A DNA stretch of 64,000 nt, from NCBI GenBank assembly GCA_965204095.1, contig OZ241991.1, positions 1,612,001-1,676,000 of the forward strand, written 5' to 3'. Position 1 is the stretch's first letter, and each line of letters begins with the position of its first letter. The translations under genes were made by a program, and so were the position numbers. Under the pieces are notes generated by a model. That model did no database searches and was not told where the DNA came from. It was given only the letters and a program-made list of their open reading frames with translations. The stretch is from JAPPLB01 sp965204095 (lineage in GTDB: Bacteria; Acidobacteriota; Terriglobia; Bryobacterales; UBA6623). This document shows positions 27,044 through 36,371 of this stretch, one piece after another.

Positions 27044-27281
27044 TCCGGGAAGCAATGTTAAATCCGGATGGGATTGTCGCAGAGACGTTCAGCGATAGTC
27101 CATGGAAGAAGCGGCCGATGCCTGCCTTGCCGTTTTCAAAGCGGCTTTCTTGGGCAGGAAGCCTGGACGTTACGGGCATGCGGTAGTGGGTCGCACAACG
27201 CACCGAGGCTCGCAGGCGAAGCCGGCCGAATGGCTGAAACCGATCGGCTGACGCAGCCACAGCCTATGCCTCGTGGTTTCC

Positions 27282-28805
27282 CTACTCACGATCGGCTATC
27301 TGTACCCTGCCTCTTCGGCGATAAGGGTAGTAGTCCCAAGGGGACTCGCCGCGGGAGCGTGGGTCGCCGGTTTCATCGAGGTGAGCGGCCAACGCTTCGC
27401 TTAGTTCTTTACGGGTGTCAGCATAGTTCGGATGATTCGCCAGGTTGTTGACCTGGCCGGGATCGTCAGCGACCTTGTAGAGCTCTTCGGCGGGGCGTCG
27501 ACCGAAACTCAGATCAAACTCGCGGGCGAACTTCCGCTTGTTGGACTCTTGCAACATGAAGGTCTTCGTGGGGCAGCGATCGACATCGCCGTAGAAGCTC
27601 TGCGGCTCCGCATCCAGATCCGGGTCGCCTGCCGGCCAGAGGTCGGGTTCGTAGTTGCGAATGTAGAGGTAATCCGCTGTACGGATGGCGCGGCTAGGAT
27701 AGGGCGCGCCGTTGGGTCGGGTCCATGTATGCCGCTCGATCGCGGTGAACACACGGTCGCGGCTGGGGTCGACTCGGCCTCCCTTCGCCGAAGTGAGAAC
27801 GTTGAGCAGGCTACGGCCTGTCATCATCTCGGGAACGGGAAGGCCCGCCGCTTCGAGAAATGTCGGCGCGATATCGGCATGACCGACGAGGTCGTCGACC
27901 CGTCGCCCCCCCGGAACTTTCTCAGGCCAGCTGACCGCCATCGGCATGCGGACGCCCCAGTCATAAAGCGTAGTCTTCGCGCGGGGAAAGGGCATACCGT
28001 TGTCGCTGGTGACGACGATGATCGTGTTGTCGAGCTCACCCGTCTTTTCGAGCGCCTTGATCATGCGCATCAGATGCGCATCGAACCATTCGATTTCGAC
28101 GTAGTAATCGAGGATGTCGCGGCGAACTTCATCGGTATCCGGCAGAAATGCCGGGACGGAAACCGTCTCGGGTGACTTGCCTTTCTTCACGCCCGCGTCA
28201 TAGTCGTAGGCGCGGTGGGGTTCAGACGCCCCGTACCAGAAGAAGAACGGCATGTCCTTTTGGCGTAGCGCCAGGAAGTCATCGAAGTTTGCGGCGTAAT
28301 TGTTGTTCCGCATGCCCGGCGGAACGGATTCGTAGGTGCGCCGGGCGAATTCACGCCCCGTGGGATAACGCTCGAGTCCCCCGGCCTGCCAGTCGCCGGG
28401 CCCCCAGGCCTTGCCCGTGTAACCGATCTCATAACCGGCGTCTTCGAGCAAGAGCGGAAAGAGTGCAAACTTCGACGGAATGGTTCCCATCAGCACCCCT
28501 GCATCCTCCAGCCGCCAGATGGATTGGCCGGTAAGGATGGCGCTGCGAGAGGGAGTGCATGAAGGTGCGGCGGTGAATGCATGCGTGAAAAGAACACCCT
28601 CGCGTGCTATGCGATCGAATGCCGGGGTCTCGACATTCGGGTCGCCCATCGCACCCGTATGGAGCCACGATTGGTCATCGGAAATGGCAAAGAGAAAGTT
28701 CGGCCTTTGGGCCGCCGCATTGTCGCCGACCCCATTACAGCCCGAGAGTCCCAGCAACCCGGTGGTTGCTAGCAGCAGCGTAAAGACGAGCGTGGCGCGA
28801 AGCAA
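27282..28805 (-). CDS. Sulfatase (formylglycine-type) lipoprotein
   Basis: About 507 residues. The frame stays open upstream through a tRNA gene, so the start must lie below 28821. The TTG at 28805 gives a lipoprotein signal (FTLLLATTGLLGLSGC), placing the enzyme on a membrane facing the periplasm or outside. FLFAISDDQS holds the calcium aspartates, and APSCTPSRSAIL is the CxPSR motif whose cysteine becomes formylglycine. TGKAWGPGDW, SEPHRAYDYD and VVTSDNGMPFP complete the active site. It resembles heparan N-sulfatase/sulfamidase-type enzymes; the substrate is unproven. Confidence 0.9.
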   Translation of the reverse strand: MLRATLVFTLLLATTGLLGLSGCNGVGDNAAAQRPNFLFAISDDQSWLHTGAMGDPNVETPAFDRIAREGVLFTHAFTAAPSCTPSRSAILTGQSIWRLEDAGVLMGTIPSKFALFPLLLEDAGYEIGYTGKAWGPGDWQAGGLERYPTGREFARRTYESVPPGMRNNNYAANFDDFLALRQKDMPFFFWYGASEPHRAYDYDAGVKKGKSPETVSVPAFLPDTDEVRRDILDYYVEIEWFDAHLMRMIKALEKTGELDNTIIVVTSDNGMPFPRAKTTLYDWGVRMPMAVSWPEKVPGGRRVDDLVGHADIAPTFLEAAGLPVPEMMTGRSLLNVLTSAKGGRVDPSRDRVFTAIERHTWTRPNGAPYPSRAIRTADYLYIRNYEPDLWPAGDPDLDAEPQSFYGDVDRCPTKTFMLQESNKRKFAREFDLSFGRRPAEELYKVADDPGQVNNLANHPNYADTRKELSEALAAHLDETGDPRSRGESPWDYYPYRRRGRVQIADRE

Positions 28806-28820
28806 TGGCGGGGGAAGAAG

Positions 28821-28897
28821 TGGTGCCGGAGAGCGGACTTGAACCGCTGACCTAGGGATTATGAGGCCCTCGCTCTGACCACCTGAGCTACTCCGGC
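28821..28897 (-). tRNA. tRNA-Met (CAU), elongator type
   Basis: A 77-nt cloverleaf including an encoded CCA (28821-28823). Acceptor GCCGGAG/CTCCGGC pairs fully, the D stem is GCTC/GAGC, the anticodon loop is CTCATAA (CAU) and the T arm is AGCGG-TTCAAGT-CCGCT. The C1-G72-type initiator feature is absent, so this is elongator Met, although a CAU anticodon can also be Ile after lysidine modification. One mismatch lies at the base of the anticodon loop. Confidence 0.93.
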
Positions 28898-28954
28898 GTA
28901 CTCCAAAGATGATTTCATCGTATCGGCATGTTTTTTTAGGTGTCAACGACGCAG

Positions 28955-30856
28955 TCAGCGCTCGGTTCTCTTGACAATAAGACAGCCGAGGGGTGGCACG
29001 GTGAGATTCAGGCTATGGGACCGGCCGTGGGTAGGCTCTGTCTCGGCTTTCAGCCCTCCGAGGTTGCCGACTCCGCTTCCGCCGTATAACGCCGCATCGC
29101 TGTTGAGCAATTCCTGCCAGCAGCCTTCATGGGGAACGCCGATGCGATAGCCCTCACGGGGAACGGGAGTGAAATTGCAGACCACCACAAGCTCGTCGTT
29201 CAGCGATACTGCGCGGCGGAGGAAGCTGATGACACTCCTCTGGCGGTCGTTGCCGTCAATCCATTCAAACCCGCGGGAGTCGGAGTCGCTCTCGAACAAT
29301 GCGCATTCAGACCGGTATAAGCGGTTAAGGTCTTGCACCCATCGGCGCAGACACGCATGCCGGGGATAGTCGAGCAGGTGCCAGTCGAGACTCTCGTCAT
29401 GCGTCCATTCCCTGCCCTGGCCGAACTCGCTGCCCATGAAGAGCAGCTTTTTTCCCGGGTAGGTGAACAGGTAGCCGTAGAGCGTACGCAGATTGGCGAA
29501 CTTCTGCCATTCGTCGCCCGGCATCTTGTCGAGCATCGATCCCTTCATATGAACGACTTCATCGTGGGAAAACGGCAGGATGAAGTTCTCACTGAAGGCG
29601 TAGAGCGTACTGAAGGTGATCTTCTTGTGGTGGTGTGTGCGATACAGCGGGTCTTTCTCGATGTACGACAAGGTATCGTTCATCCAGCCCATGTTCCATT
29701 TGAATCCGAAGCCCAGCCCACCCATCGAGGTGGGTCGCGAAACCATCGGCCATGCTGTGGATTCCTCGGCGAACGTTACCGCGCCCGGGCACTCGGCATA
29801 GACACGCTCGTTCAACCGCCGTAGGAAATCAATCGCCTCGAGATTCTCACGCCCTCCATGCTGGTTGGGAACCCATTCGTCTTTCTTGCGGCCGTAGTCG
29901 AGATAGAGCATGGATGCGACCGCGTCGACGCGCAGGCCGTCGATGTGATACTGATCGAGCCAAAAAAGGGCGCTGCCGATCAGAAAATCCACCACCCCTT
30001 TGCGGCCGTAGTTGAAGATGAGTGTGTCCCAATCGGGATGATGGCCCAGGCGAGGGTCCGCATGCTCGTAAAGATGGGTTCCGTCGAAGAATCCGAGGCC
30101 GTGCTCGTCCTTGGGGAAATGGGCCGGCGCCCAGTCCAGAAAAACCCCCAGGCCGGCTTGGTGAAGCGTATCGACGAGAAACTTGAACTCCTGCGGCGTC
30201 CCGAATCTCGCAGTGGGCGCGTAGTAGCTGACGGTCTGGTATCCCCACGAGCCGTCGAAGGGATGCTCGGTGACCGGTAGCAGTTCGACGTGCGTAAAGC
30301 CCATTTCCACGGCGTACTCGGCCAACCGCGGCGCCAGATCGCGATAAGTGAGCCAGCCCCCCTCATCCGGCACGCGCATCCACGAGCCGAGATGGACCTC
30401 ATAAATGGAGATGGGGGCATCGTAAGCGCTCTTGGGCGCGCGCGATGCCATCCACTCGCCATCACCCCAGTCGTAGTCCGCCAGATTCCATACCTTCGAG
30501 GCCGTGCCAGGGCGCATCTCGGTCGCAAAGGCATAGGGATCGGCCTTCTCGACTTCGTAGTCTTCGGTGCGTGAGCGAATGAAGTACTTGTAGCGAGTAT
30601 TCCGCCCAACTGCGGGTACGAAAACTTCCCAAACACCGGCTTCGGGATGATTCCTCATCGGATGAGAGTCGCGGTTCCAGTCATTGAAATCCCCAATCAC
30701 TGCAACCGACTTGGCGTTCGGGGCCCATACCGCAAAACGGGTCCCCTTGACGCCATCGACCTCAACCAGGTGAGCTCCGAGCTTTTCGTAGTTCTTGTAG
30801 CGGTTCCCCTCGGCCAGGAGGCGGAGATCGAGTGGGGTCAGCAGTGTGTTCGACAT
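28955..30856 (-). CDS. glgB: 1,4-alpha-glucan branching enzyme GlgB
   Basis: 633 residues from ATG 30856; 43 upstream codons lack protein character. The N-terminal CBM48 domain (GTRFAVWAPNAKSVAVIGDF) is followed by the GH13 barrel with DGLRVDAVASMLYLDYGR (nucleophile Asp), FAEESTAWP (acid/base Glu) and LPFSHDEVVH (third Asp). It forms alpha-1,6 branches in glycogen. No other glycogen genes are adjacent. The protein lacks the long N1 domain of E. coli GlgB, as in many bacteria. Confidence 0.96.
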   Translation of the reverse strand: MSNTLLTPLDLRLLAEGNRYKNYEKLGAHLVEVDGVKGTRFAVWAPNAKSVAVIGDFNDWNRDSHPMRNHPEAGVWEVFVPAVGRNTRYKYFIRSRTEDYEVEKADPYAFATEMRPGTASKVWNLADYDWGDGEWMASRAPKSAYDAPISIYEVHLGSWMRVPDEGGWLTYRDLAPRLAEYAVEMGFTHVELLPVTEHPFDGSWGYQTVSYYAPTARFGTPQEFKFLVDTLHQAGLGVFLDWAPAHFPKDEHGLGFFDGTHLYEHADPRLGHHPDWDTLIFNYGRKGVVDFLIGSALFWLDQYHIDGLRVDAVASMLYLDYGRKKDEWVPNQHGGRENLEAIDFLRRLNERVYAECPGAVTFAEESTAWPMVSRPTSMGGLGFGFKWNMGWMNDTLSYIEKDPLYRTHHHKKITFSTLYAFSENFILPFSHDEVVHMKGSMLDKMPGDEWQKFANLRTLYGYLFTYPGKKLLFMGSEFGQGREWTHDESLDWHLLDYPRHACLRRWVQDLNRLYRSECALFESDSDSRGFEWIDGNDRQRSVISFLRRAVSLNDELVVVCNFTPVPREGYRIGVPHEGCWQELLNSDAALYGGSGVGNLGGLKAETEPTHGRSHSLNLTVPPLGCLIVKRTER

Positions 30857-31010
30857 GTACAGCTCGGGCTGAAGTGCCGCCGGGCTTCGTTGCAAATCCG
30901 ATCCTAGCCGAAATCGAGGGTTTCCGGGTGCCTGTCGGGGCGCTGCCGTTTCCAGCAATGAGCCAATGTTCGCGAGGACCCTCATGGGTCCTTGCGAGAC
31001 TCAGGGATGC

Positions 31011-32264
31011 TCAGCGATTCCGCGAAAAGTCTTGCAGCGCGGTTACCAGGCGCTCAATCTCCTCCGGCGTGTTGTAGTGTGCGCAGCCGATGCGGACCAT
31101 GCCGCCCGAAGCCTCGACGCCGAGACGTTCAGTGACGTTCAGGGCGTAGTAATTGCCGTCCCATACGAAAAAACCCCGTTGGCCGAGGAAGGCTGCGAGC
31201 TGGCGCGGGGAACCGTCTTCCATTCGTATCGAAACGGTGGGCGTGCGGCGTTCGAAGCGGCTCGCGTCACGGATTCCGTAGAAAGTGAGCCCCGGGATCT
31301 CGAGCAGCGGCGGGATGAGCTTCTGTGACAACTCGCGCTCGTACGATTGCGTGAGGTTCATGGCGGCAACGAGAGCATCGCGCCGGCTCTCCGTGCCTTC
31401 GGGGACATGCCGGCGGCCCACCTCGGCTATGTAGTCGATGGCCGCGATCACTCCGGCGAGTCCCTCGTGGTTCTGGGTGCCGGTTTCCCAACAGTCAGGG
31501 ATTTCTTTGGGCGCGGGTCGAACCTTGTAGGGATGCAGTTTCTCGAGAAGCTGCGCTTTTCCGTAGAGCACACCGACATGCGGACCGAAAAACTTGTAGG
31601 CCGAACAGGCCAGGAAGTCGCAATCGATCGACTTCACGTCGATCGAGCCGTGCGGAGCGTAGTGAACGGCGTCAACGAAGCACAAAGCTCCCGCTTCGTG
31701 AGCGGCTCTCGTGATCGCGGCAACATCGTTGATGGTTCCGACGGCGTTCGAGGCGTAGCCGACGGCCACGAGTTTCGTTCGCTCATTGATCAACGCGTAG
31801 AGTCGATCGAGGTCGAGTGTGCAGTCTTCGATGTACATGTCGGCGGTGTGAACAACGGCGCCGCACTCTTCCAGGGCCTGCCACGGGGCGACGTTCGCAT
31901 CGTGATCGAGTTGCGTGACGATGATCTCGTCACCTTGTTTCAGTTCGCGTCCGACGGCGCGGCTGAGGGCGAACGTAAGGGTCGTCATGTTGGGACCGAA
32001 CGCGACCTCGTCGGCGCTGCATCCCAAAAAGTCGCCCGCCGCCTCATGGGCCTCGTCGAGCATTCGTTCGGTGCGTTCGGCAGTAAGGAATGCACCGTGA
32101 GTATTGGCGTTGGAGGCCGCGAGGTAGTCCACGATGGCATCGATGACACGCTGCGGGACCTGGGTCCCTCCGGGGCCATCGAGGAAAACGGCCGGCTGGC
32201 CATTGACTTCCAGAAGCAACGCGGGGAATTGGTCTCGGATCCAGGAAAGATCAAGTTCAGCCAT
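31011..32264 (-). CDS. Cysteine desulfurase-like class V aminotransferase
   Basis: 417 residues from ATG 32264. FLDGPGGTQVPQRV, SNANTHGAFLTAERT, GPNMTTLTFALSRA, TQLDHDANVAPW and the PLP region VDAVHYAPHGSIDVK precede the Schiff-base lysine in CSAYKFFGPHVG. This is the NifS-like subgroup (cysteine desulfurase-like protein, TIGR01976 type) rather than IscS or SufS; the catalytic-loop cysteine expected of IscS is not evident. Activity on cysteine is uncertain. Confidence 0.88.
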   Translation of the reverse strand: MAELDLSWIRDQFPALLLEVNGQPAVFLDGPGGTQVPQRVIDAIVDYLAASNANTHGAFLTAERTERMLDEAHEAAGDFLGCSADEVAFGPNMTTLTFALSRAVGRELKQGDEIIVTQLDHDANVAPWQALEECGAVVHTADMYIEDCTLDLDRLYALINERTKLVAVGYASNAVGTINDVAAITRAAHEAGALCFVDAVHYAPHGSIDVKSIDCDFLACSAYKFFGPHVGVLYGKAQLLEKLHPYKVRPAPKEIPDCWETGTQNHEGLAGVIAAIDYIAEVGRRHVPEGTESRRDALVAAMNLTQSYERELSQKLIPPLLEIPGLTFYGIRDASRFERRTPTVSIRMEDGSPRQLAAFLGQRGFFVWDGNYYALNVTERLGVEASGGMVRIGCAHYNTPEEIERLVTALQDFSRNR

Positions 32265-32510
32265 GAAGTTGAAAGGCCCCAGCGCTGGTGCCTCCGAGCG
32301 CCGCAAGCGATCGCCTATTCTAGCAGTGCCCTGGGGAGGGAACTGCATGGATGGCTGCCGCTGCACGGGGCTGAGGACAACCCCGTTAGGCGCTCCAAGT
32401 CGTGCATCAAGGGATAGGGCCTCGTCCGTGCCGGGAAGACAAGGGTCGCGCCTTACGAGCGCATCAACTGCAAAAAAATCATCTTGACATCATCTATAAC
32501 AGGCATCACG

Positions 32511-32780
32511 ATGATTCTCATGCGAACCACGCTGACAATCGACCCGGATGTCGAGTGGCTCCTTCAACAGGAAATTCGGCGCACGGACAAGAGCCTGAAA
32601 GCCGTCGTGAACGACGCATTACGGCGCGGTCTGGGGATGCAGGGCAAACCGCCTCGGCCGTCTCGCTATAAGGTGAAGCCCTACGCCTTCGCCTTCAAGC
32701 CGGGCATCGATGTCGATCGGCTCAATCAACTCGTTGACGAGTTGGAGGTGGATGAACTGGCTCGACGGATGGTCCGATGA
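32511..32780 (+). CDS. Orphan VapB-like antitoxin
   Basis: About 89 residues from ATG 32511 (a second ATG at 32520). The N-terminus MRTTLTIDPDVEWLLQQE is the ribbon-helix-helix/AbrB-like start of VapB antitoxins of the DUF2191 type, with a tail rich in Pro/Lys and LNQLVDELEVDELA. No PIN-domain toxin follows; the next gene is convergent and overlaps the last ~59 bp. It is either a solitary antitoxin or half of a broken toxin-antitoxin pair. Confidence 0.7.
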   Translation: MILMRTTLTIDPDVEWLLQQEIRRTDKSLKAVVNDALRRGLGMQGKPPRPSRYKVKPYAFAFKPGIDVDRLNQLVDELEVDELARRMVR

Positions 32781-33825
32781 TCTTCCCTTTCAGTCCGTGC
32801 TCTAAGATCACCTGCTCCACGGATTCGCACCACGCAACGAGCTTATCCAATTCGCTGTCCGTGAACGCACGGTCGATGAGACATTTCAAGTCTCGGCCTG
32901 CAGGCGTGAATAGCTGTGTCGCCTCTGCCGAGTCCTGGAGTCGCTCGACGGACTCTGCGGGTGCGCCTGTCTTCGGGATGCCGGCACTGTCGTGCAGCGC
33001 CGTCCAGAGCGTCTGCTTGTAAACACTGCCGGGCGGATAGGCGTAGCAGACGACCACCCGGGCTCCATCAACGTCGACACCCATGGAGAAACCCTTGGTT
33101 CCCCAGCTGATGGACATAGCCTTGCGTCGAGCCAGATCGAGAATCCTGCTAAAGACAACTTTCCCGTGCTGGTCGCATGACTCCAGGAACTCATCTTCCG
33201 TCACGCGGCGAGTCGTGGAACTCACGCGAGGCTCCGCGTGTTCTCTTCCGACGACGATCTCTTGAGACAGCAAACGGCCACCCCCGGCTGCCTGGAAGAA
33301 GTTGAATTCCACGCAGGTAACACGGATTCCCTTGGATCCCAGGAACGACGCAGCCTGTCGGATCTGCGGCGTTACCCGCTGGCCGATGATCACGATGTGT
33401 TGATCCTTGTTGAACGCGACGGCCTCGGACTCATCGACTTCGAAGTACTTCCGGTGGCAGTCGGCAAGACTCAGCGACTCGTCGTTCTTATACAAGCGGA
33501 GGATGCCCTCCAGCGCGTCGATGTTGAGCCGCGTGGCAAACGCAGCGTATTCGAGTGCCTGTGCGACCACGTCCCGCGGCGTGCGATCCCGCTTCAACTC
33601 GACGACGACCACGTTTCCCTTGCGATCTACGCCAAGCAGATCGATGTACCCCCCGAGGTCGGTTGCAACCTGACGCCCGATGATCAGCACCCGTCCGTCA
33701 TCAACAATCCCGTCGGGGTTGGACTCCAACCACTCCTCAAGGACGGATTCCTCGTGATCGACCTTGAACGGCAACCGCTCGTACTCCGTGAACCCACCCT
33801 CAGATCCAATGCTGAAGACTCTCAT
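32722..33825 (-). CDS. NucS-like PD-(D/E)XK nuclease-domain protein
   Basis: 367 residues. Residues about 27-110 have the NucS/DUF91-type nuclease core: LEEWLESNPDGIV, GGYIDLLGVDRKGNVVVVELKRD (D and ExK) and DVVAQALEYAAF. The C-terminal 150 residues have a different, mixed alpha/beta character (MSISWGTKGFSMGVDVDG). NucS proteins act in mismatch repair; this domain also occurs in restriction-like or uncharacterised nucleases, and the C-terminal extension argues against classical NucS. The C-terminus overlaps the convergent antitoxin gene. Confidence 0.75.
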   Translation of the reverse strand: MRVFSIGSEGGFTEYERLPFKVDHEESVLEEWLESNPDGIVDDGRVLIIGRQVATDLGGYIDLLGVDRKGNVVVVELKRDRTPRDVVAQALEYAAFATRLNIDALEGILRLYKNDESLSLADCHRKYFEVDESEAVAFNKDQHIVIIGQRVTPQIRQAASFLGSKGIRVTCVEFNFFQAAGGGRLLSQEIVVGREHAEPRVSSTTRRVTEDEFLESCDQHGKVVFSRILDLARRKAMSISWGTKGFSMGVDVDGARVVVCYAYPPGSVYKQTLWTALHDSAGIPKTGAPAESVERLQDSAEATQLFTPAGRDLKCLIDRAFTDSELDKLVAWCESVEQVILEHGLKGKIIGPSVEPVHPPPTRQRVD

Positions 33826-34235
33826 GTCTGCTCATGCTATCTGATGCTGTTGGCATGCATCGACCGTGACCATGCAGCCACCGCTGTATGCTATCCGATG
33901 GTGGTCGCGCCGTCACATGGCCGGTTTAGTGGTAGAAAGGCCGAAACTGATAATTGACAGGCTGGTGGTGCGGCACTTTTTTTCTTACAGGTCTTGTGCA
34001 TTTCCATAGCCGTTCCACTAATCCTGTCAGTAGACCTTGGCCGTGGCGCGTCAAGCTGTCGAGAGAAGGTGGCCAAGTGCCCGCGAGTCTCCTTGTTCGA
34101 TAGCAGTAGGAAAACAATTTTCTTCGTCCAAAGGACCCCTGTTGACGTTGATGCAGCTCTACCGGCAGTTCTTGCGCCTGAACTCCCGAAGCCGCTCGTG
34201 CCCATAATAGGCGATGGCGCACACCATATCGGGGG
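33826..34235. other. Intergenic region, no gene recognised
   Basis: About 410 bp upstream of the nuclease gene and bordering the repeat at 34236. Lower GC than the flanks with several T/A runs. No protein-like frame or tRNA seen. Confidence 0.45.
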
Positions 34236-34420
34236 CTAGCCTGCTTTTCTCACAACGTGGAGAGGCGAAGTGGGTGAGAGGGCCGTCTGGACGAGGCGCG
34301 AGCCGCTTGGCGCGCGCAGACGTACTTGAACAGTACGTTGAGCACGGCGAGCAAGCGCAACGAAGTCCTGGCGGTCGTATCGCGTGCTTCGGCCGTCGGG
34401 TGGTGAGAAAGGCAGGCTGG
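34236..34420 (+). repeat. ~180-bp intergenic repeat, copy 2, with terminal inverted repeats
   Basis: Ends carry a 16-bp inverted repeat with one mismatch: AGCCTGCTTTTCTCAC at 34238-34253 and GTGAGAAAGGCAGGCT at 34403-34418. The left terminus is CTAG; the right is CTGG. Outer blocks match copy 1 at 11367-11546 in opposite orientation, but the centre is different and contains its own hairpin (ACGTACT-TGAAC-AGTACGT, 34320-34338). The following dehydrogenase gene starts 3 nt after the element. MITE-like, non-coding. Confidence 0.8.
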
Positions 34421-34422
34421 GG

Positions 34423-35388
34423 ATGATGGCGGACGCAGGCGAACGGAAGCGGCCCAGAGTAGTAGCGGATGGTCCTCTCGATGAAACGGTTCTCGGGTTC
34501 ATGGCGGATCGCTTCGAACTGCTGGCTTGGGATATCGCGCGTGAAGGCTCCTCCGAGCAGATCGACGGCATCTACACGTACGGGCATCCCGTGCTGAACG
34601 GAGAGATGCTCGACCGGCTGCCGGGCGTCCGCATCATCAGCAACTACGGCGTCGGCGTAGACCATATCAATGTGCCGGATGCGGCGGCCCGTGGGATCCC
34701 GGTGGGCAACACGCCGGGCATTCTGGATGGAGCGACTGCGGATATGGGGATGGCGCTGCTCCTGGCCGCCGCTCGCCTCATCGTCAAGGGAGACCGCCAT
34801 GCGCGGTCGCCGGAGTTCACGCGCTACGACCCGGGTTACATGCTGGGCCGCGAAGTGCATGGGATGACGCTGGGCATCATCGGCATGGGCGCCATCGGCA
34901 GCCAGGTCGCAAAGCGAGCGCTGGCTTTTGACATGACGGTTCTCTACCACAATCGACGCCGGCGCGAGGACGAAGCGGCTTTGGGCGTCGCGTATCGTCC
35001 GCTGGACGATCTGCTCCGGGAGTCGGATTACGTGATGCTGACGTGCCCGCTTACCGGCGAGACACAGAACCTGATCGACGTGGAAACGCTCGCCAGGATG
35101 AAACCGACGGCGACGCTGGTCAACGTGGCTCGGGGGGCCGTCGTCGACACGCAAGCGCTGTATGAGGCGCTGCGGGACGGCGTGATCGGCGGCGCGGCGC
35201 TCGATGTGACGGAACCGGAGCCTCTGCCGCGGCATCACCCCCTGCTGCAACTCGACAACCTGACGCTCGTCCCGCATCTGGGCAGTGCAACGGTTGAAAC
35301 CCGCCGCGAGATGGCCCGGCTCTCGGTGGAGAATCTGTCCCTGGGCTTGGACGGCAAGCCCCTTCTGCATGAAGTAACTATGCTATAA
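34423..35388 (+). CDS. D-isomer specific 2-hydroxyacid dehydrogenase
   Basis: 321 residues from ATG 34423 (or 34426). The NAD domain has LGIIGMGAIGSQVA, then HNRRRRE where NADPH-preferring enzymes carry arginines, suggesting NADPH use. Catalytic residues: R in NVARGAVVD, E in DVTEPEPLP and H in VPHLGSAT. The sequence is closest in type to glyoxylate/hydroxypyruvate reductases. It begins right at the end of the repeat element, which could therefore supply its promoter or 5' leader. Confidence 0.92.
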   Translation: MMADAGERKRPRVVADGPLDETVLGFMADRFELLAWDIAREGSSEQIDGIYTYGHPVLNGEMLDRLPGVRIISNYGVGVDHINVPDAAARGIPVGNTPGILDGATADMGMALLLAAARLIVKGDRHARSPEFTRYDPGYMLGREVHGMTLGIIGMGAIGSQVAKRALAFDMTVLYHNRRRREDEAALGVAYRPLDDLLRESDYVMLTCPLTGETQNLIDVETLARMKPTATLVNVARGAVVDTQALYEALRDGVIGGAALDVTEPEPLPRHHPLLQLDNLTLVPHLGSATVETRREMARLSVENLSLGLDGKPLLHEVTML

Positions 35389-35393
35389 TTAGC

Positions 35394-36371
35394 TCATCTG
35401 CTTGATGAGCTTCGCATCACCGCGAATGGTGCCGGGGCTGATTTCGGGGGCCGTGCCAGCGGCCCCCGAGTTGTTTTTAGAGACATGCGTCTGTTGAGCA
35501 GTTCAGGCAACGGATCGCATGCATTGACTCCATCCACGATTCGGCTGAGCCGATCGCGCCGGGCCATGTTCCAGTGAGCGTAGTGACGCTCCGTGGTGTT
35601 CACGCTGCTGTGACCCATCAGCGTGCTCAAGTCCTCTATGGCCACATTGGCCATAAGGAACTCGACGGCAAAAGTATGTCGAAGACGGTGGGGTGTGAAG
35701 TTCTTGACCCTTGCCTTACTAGCGACGAGTTGCAATCGATCTCGCCAGTATTTTGTTGAGGTAACCGGTAGTGAGTTTCCAGTCCAGAAGAAGTACGTCC
35801 GGCCTGATTGGTGTATGCGCTCAAGGGCTTCGATCGCTAAGTAGTGGAGGGGAATCATGACGAGTTCTCCAGTCTTGGCGCGGTGCACCGTAAGGTTGTT
35901 GTGAAAGTCGATGGCGTCTCTACGGAGCGTAACGGCATCGCGGATTGAGAGACCCGCGTAGCGCATGAGCAGGATCAGGGCTTTTTCCTTCGGCTTGTCT
36001 GACTCCTCAGCAGCGATAATGAGAGCTGCGACTTCGTTTGTAGACAGAGGCAAAGCAGGACGGATAGAGGCTCTAGGTGCTTTAAGTTTCAACATGGGCG
36101 AAACCTGTACCCATCCAGCATCAACGGCATAGGTGAAGAACGCTCGCAATTGACCAAGCCTCAATCGCTTCGTGCCGGGCATGCAAGACCAGGACTCGCG
36201 CCAGGCGCGCATCGCAGCCTGGTCGAAGTCGGTTAGCTCGGATAGTCCTTTGCTCCTGGCGTAGTCTTGCCAGGCACGGAACAGAGACTTGTAGTTTTTT
36301 TGTGTCGAGGTGCGAAGATGCCTAGCCTCCAGGTCTCTGAGGTAGGCATCGCAGGCTTCGGAGAGCTTCAT
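35394..36371 (-). CDS. Tyrosine recombinase/integrase
   Basis: 325 residues from ATG 36371. An N-terminal SAM-like core-binding domain (YLRDLEARHLRTSTQKNYKS) is followed by the catalytic domain. The R-K-H-R-H-Y set is visible: R in GLSIRDAV, K in HRAKTGELV, HxxR in HRLRHTF, H in GHSSVNTTER and nucleophile Y in RHYAHW. The C-terminal ~35 residues (rich in Arg/Pro) extend past the usual end and overlap a terminator. ATGA overlap with the upstream serine recombinase implies translational coupling. It probably mobilised this island. Confidence 0.92.
   Translation of the reverse strand: MKLSEACDAYLRDLEARHLRTSTQKNYKSLFRAWQDYARSKGLSELTDFDQAAMRAWRESWSCMPGTKRLRLGQLRAFFTYAVDAGWVQVSPMLKLKAPRASIRPALPLSTNEVAALIIAAEESDKPKEKALILLMRYAGLSIRDAVTLRRDAIDFHNNLTVHRAKTGELVMIPLHYLAIEALERIHQSGRTYFFWTGNSLPVTSTKYWRDRLQLVASKARVKNFTPHRLRHTFAVEFLMANVAIEDLSTLMGHSSVNTTERHYAHWNMARRDRLSRIVDGVNACDPLPELLNRRMSLKTTRGPLARPPKSAPAPFAVMRSSSSR
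35445..35478 (+). terminator. Rho-independent terminator of the dehydrogenase gene
   Basis: CGGGGGCC (35445-35452) pairs perfectly with GGCCCCCG (35461-35468) around an 8-nt loop, followed by AGTTGTTTTT. It lies 57 bp beyond the dehydrogenase stop. The same bases code for the C-terminal tail of the convergent recombinase; in that direction no T-run follows. Confidence 0.8.

Noticed and set aside
28806..28946. N-terminal extension of the sulfatase frame upstream to 28946
   Set aside because: The extension is the translation of the tRNA-Met gene and its flank, so the protein must start downstream near 28805.
32484..32500. TTGACA followed by TATAAC upstream of the antitoxin
   Set aside because: The two hexamers are only 5 bp apart, so they cannot be the -35 and -10 of one promoter.
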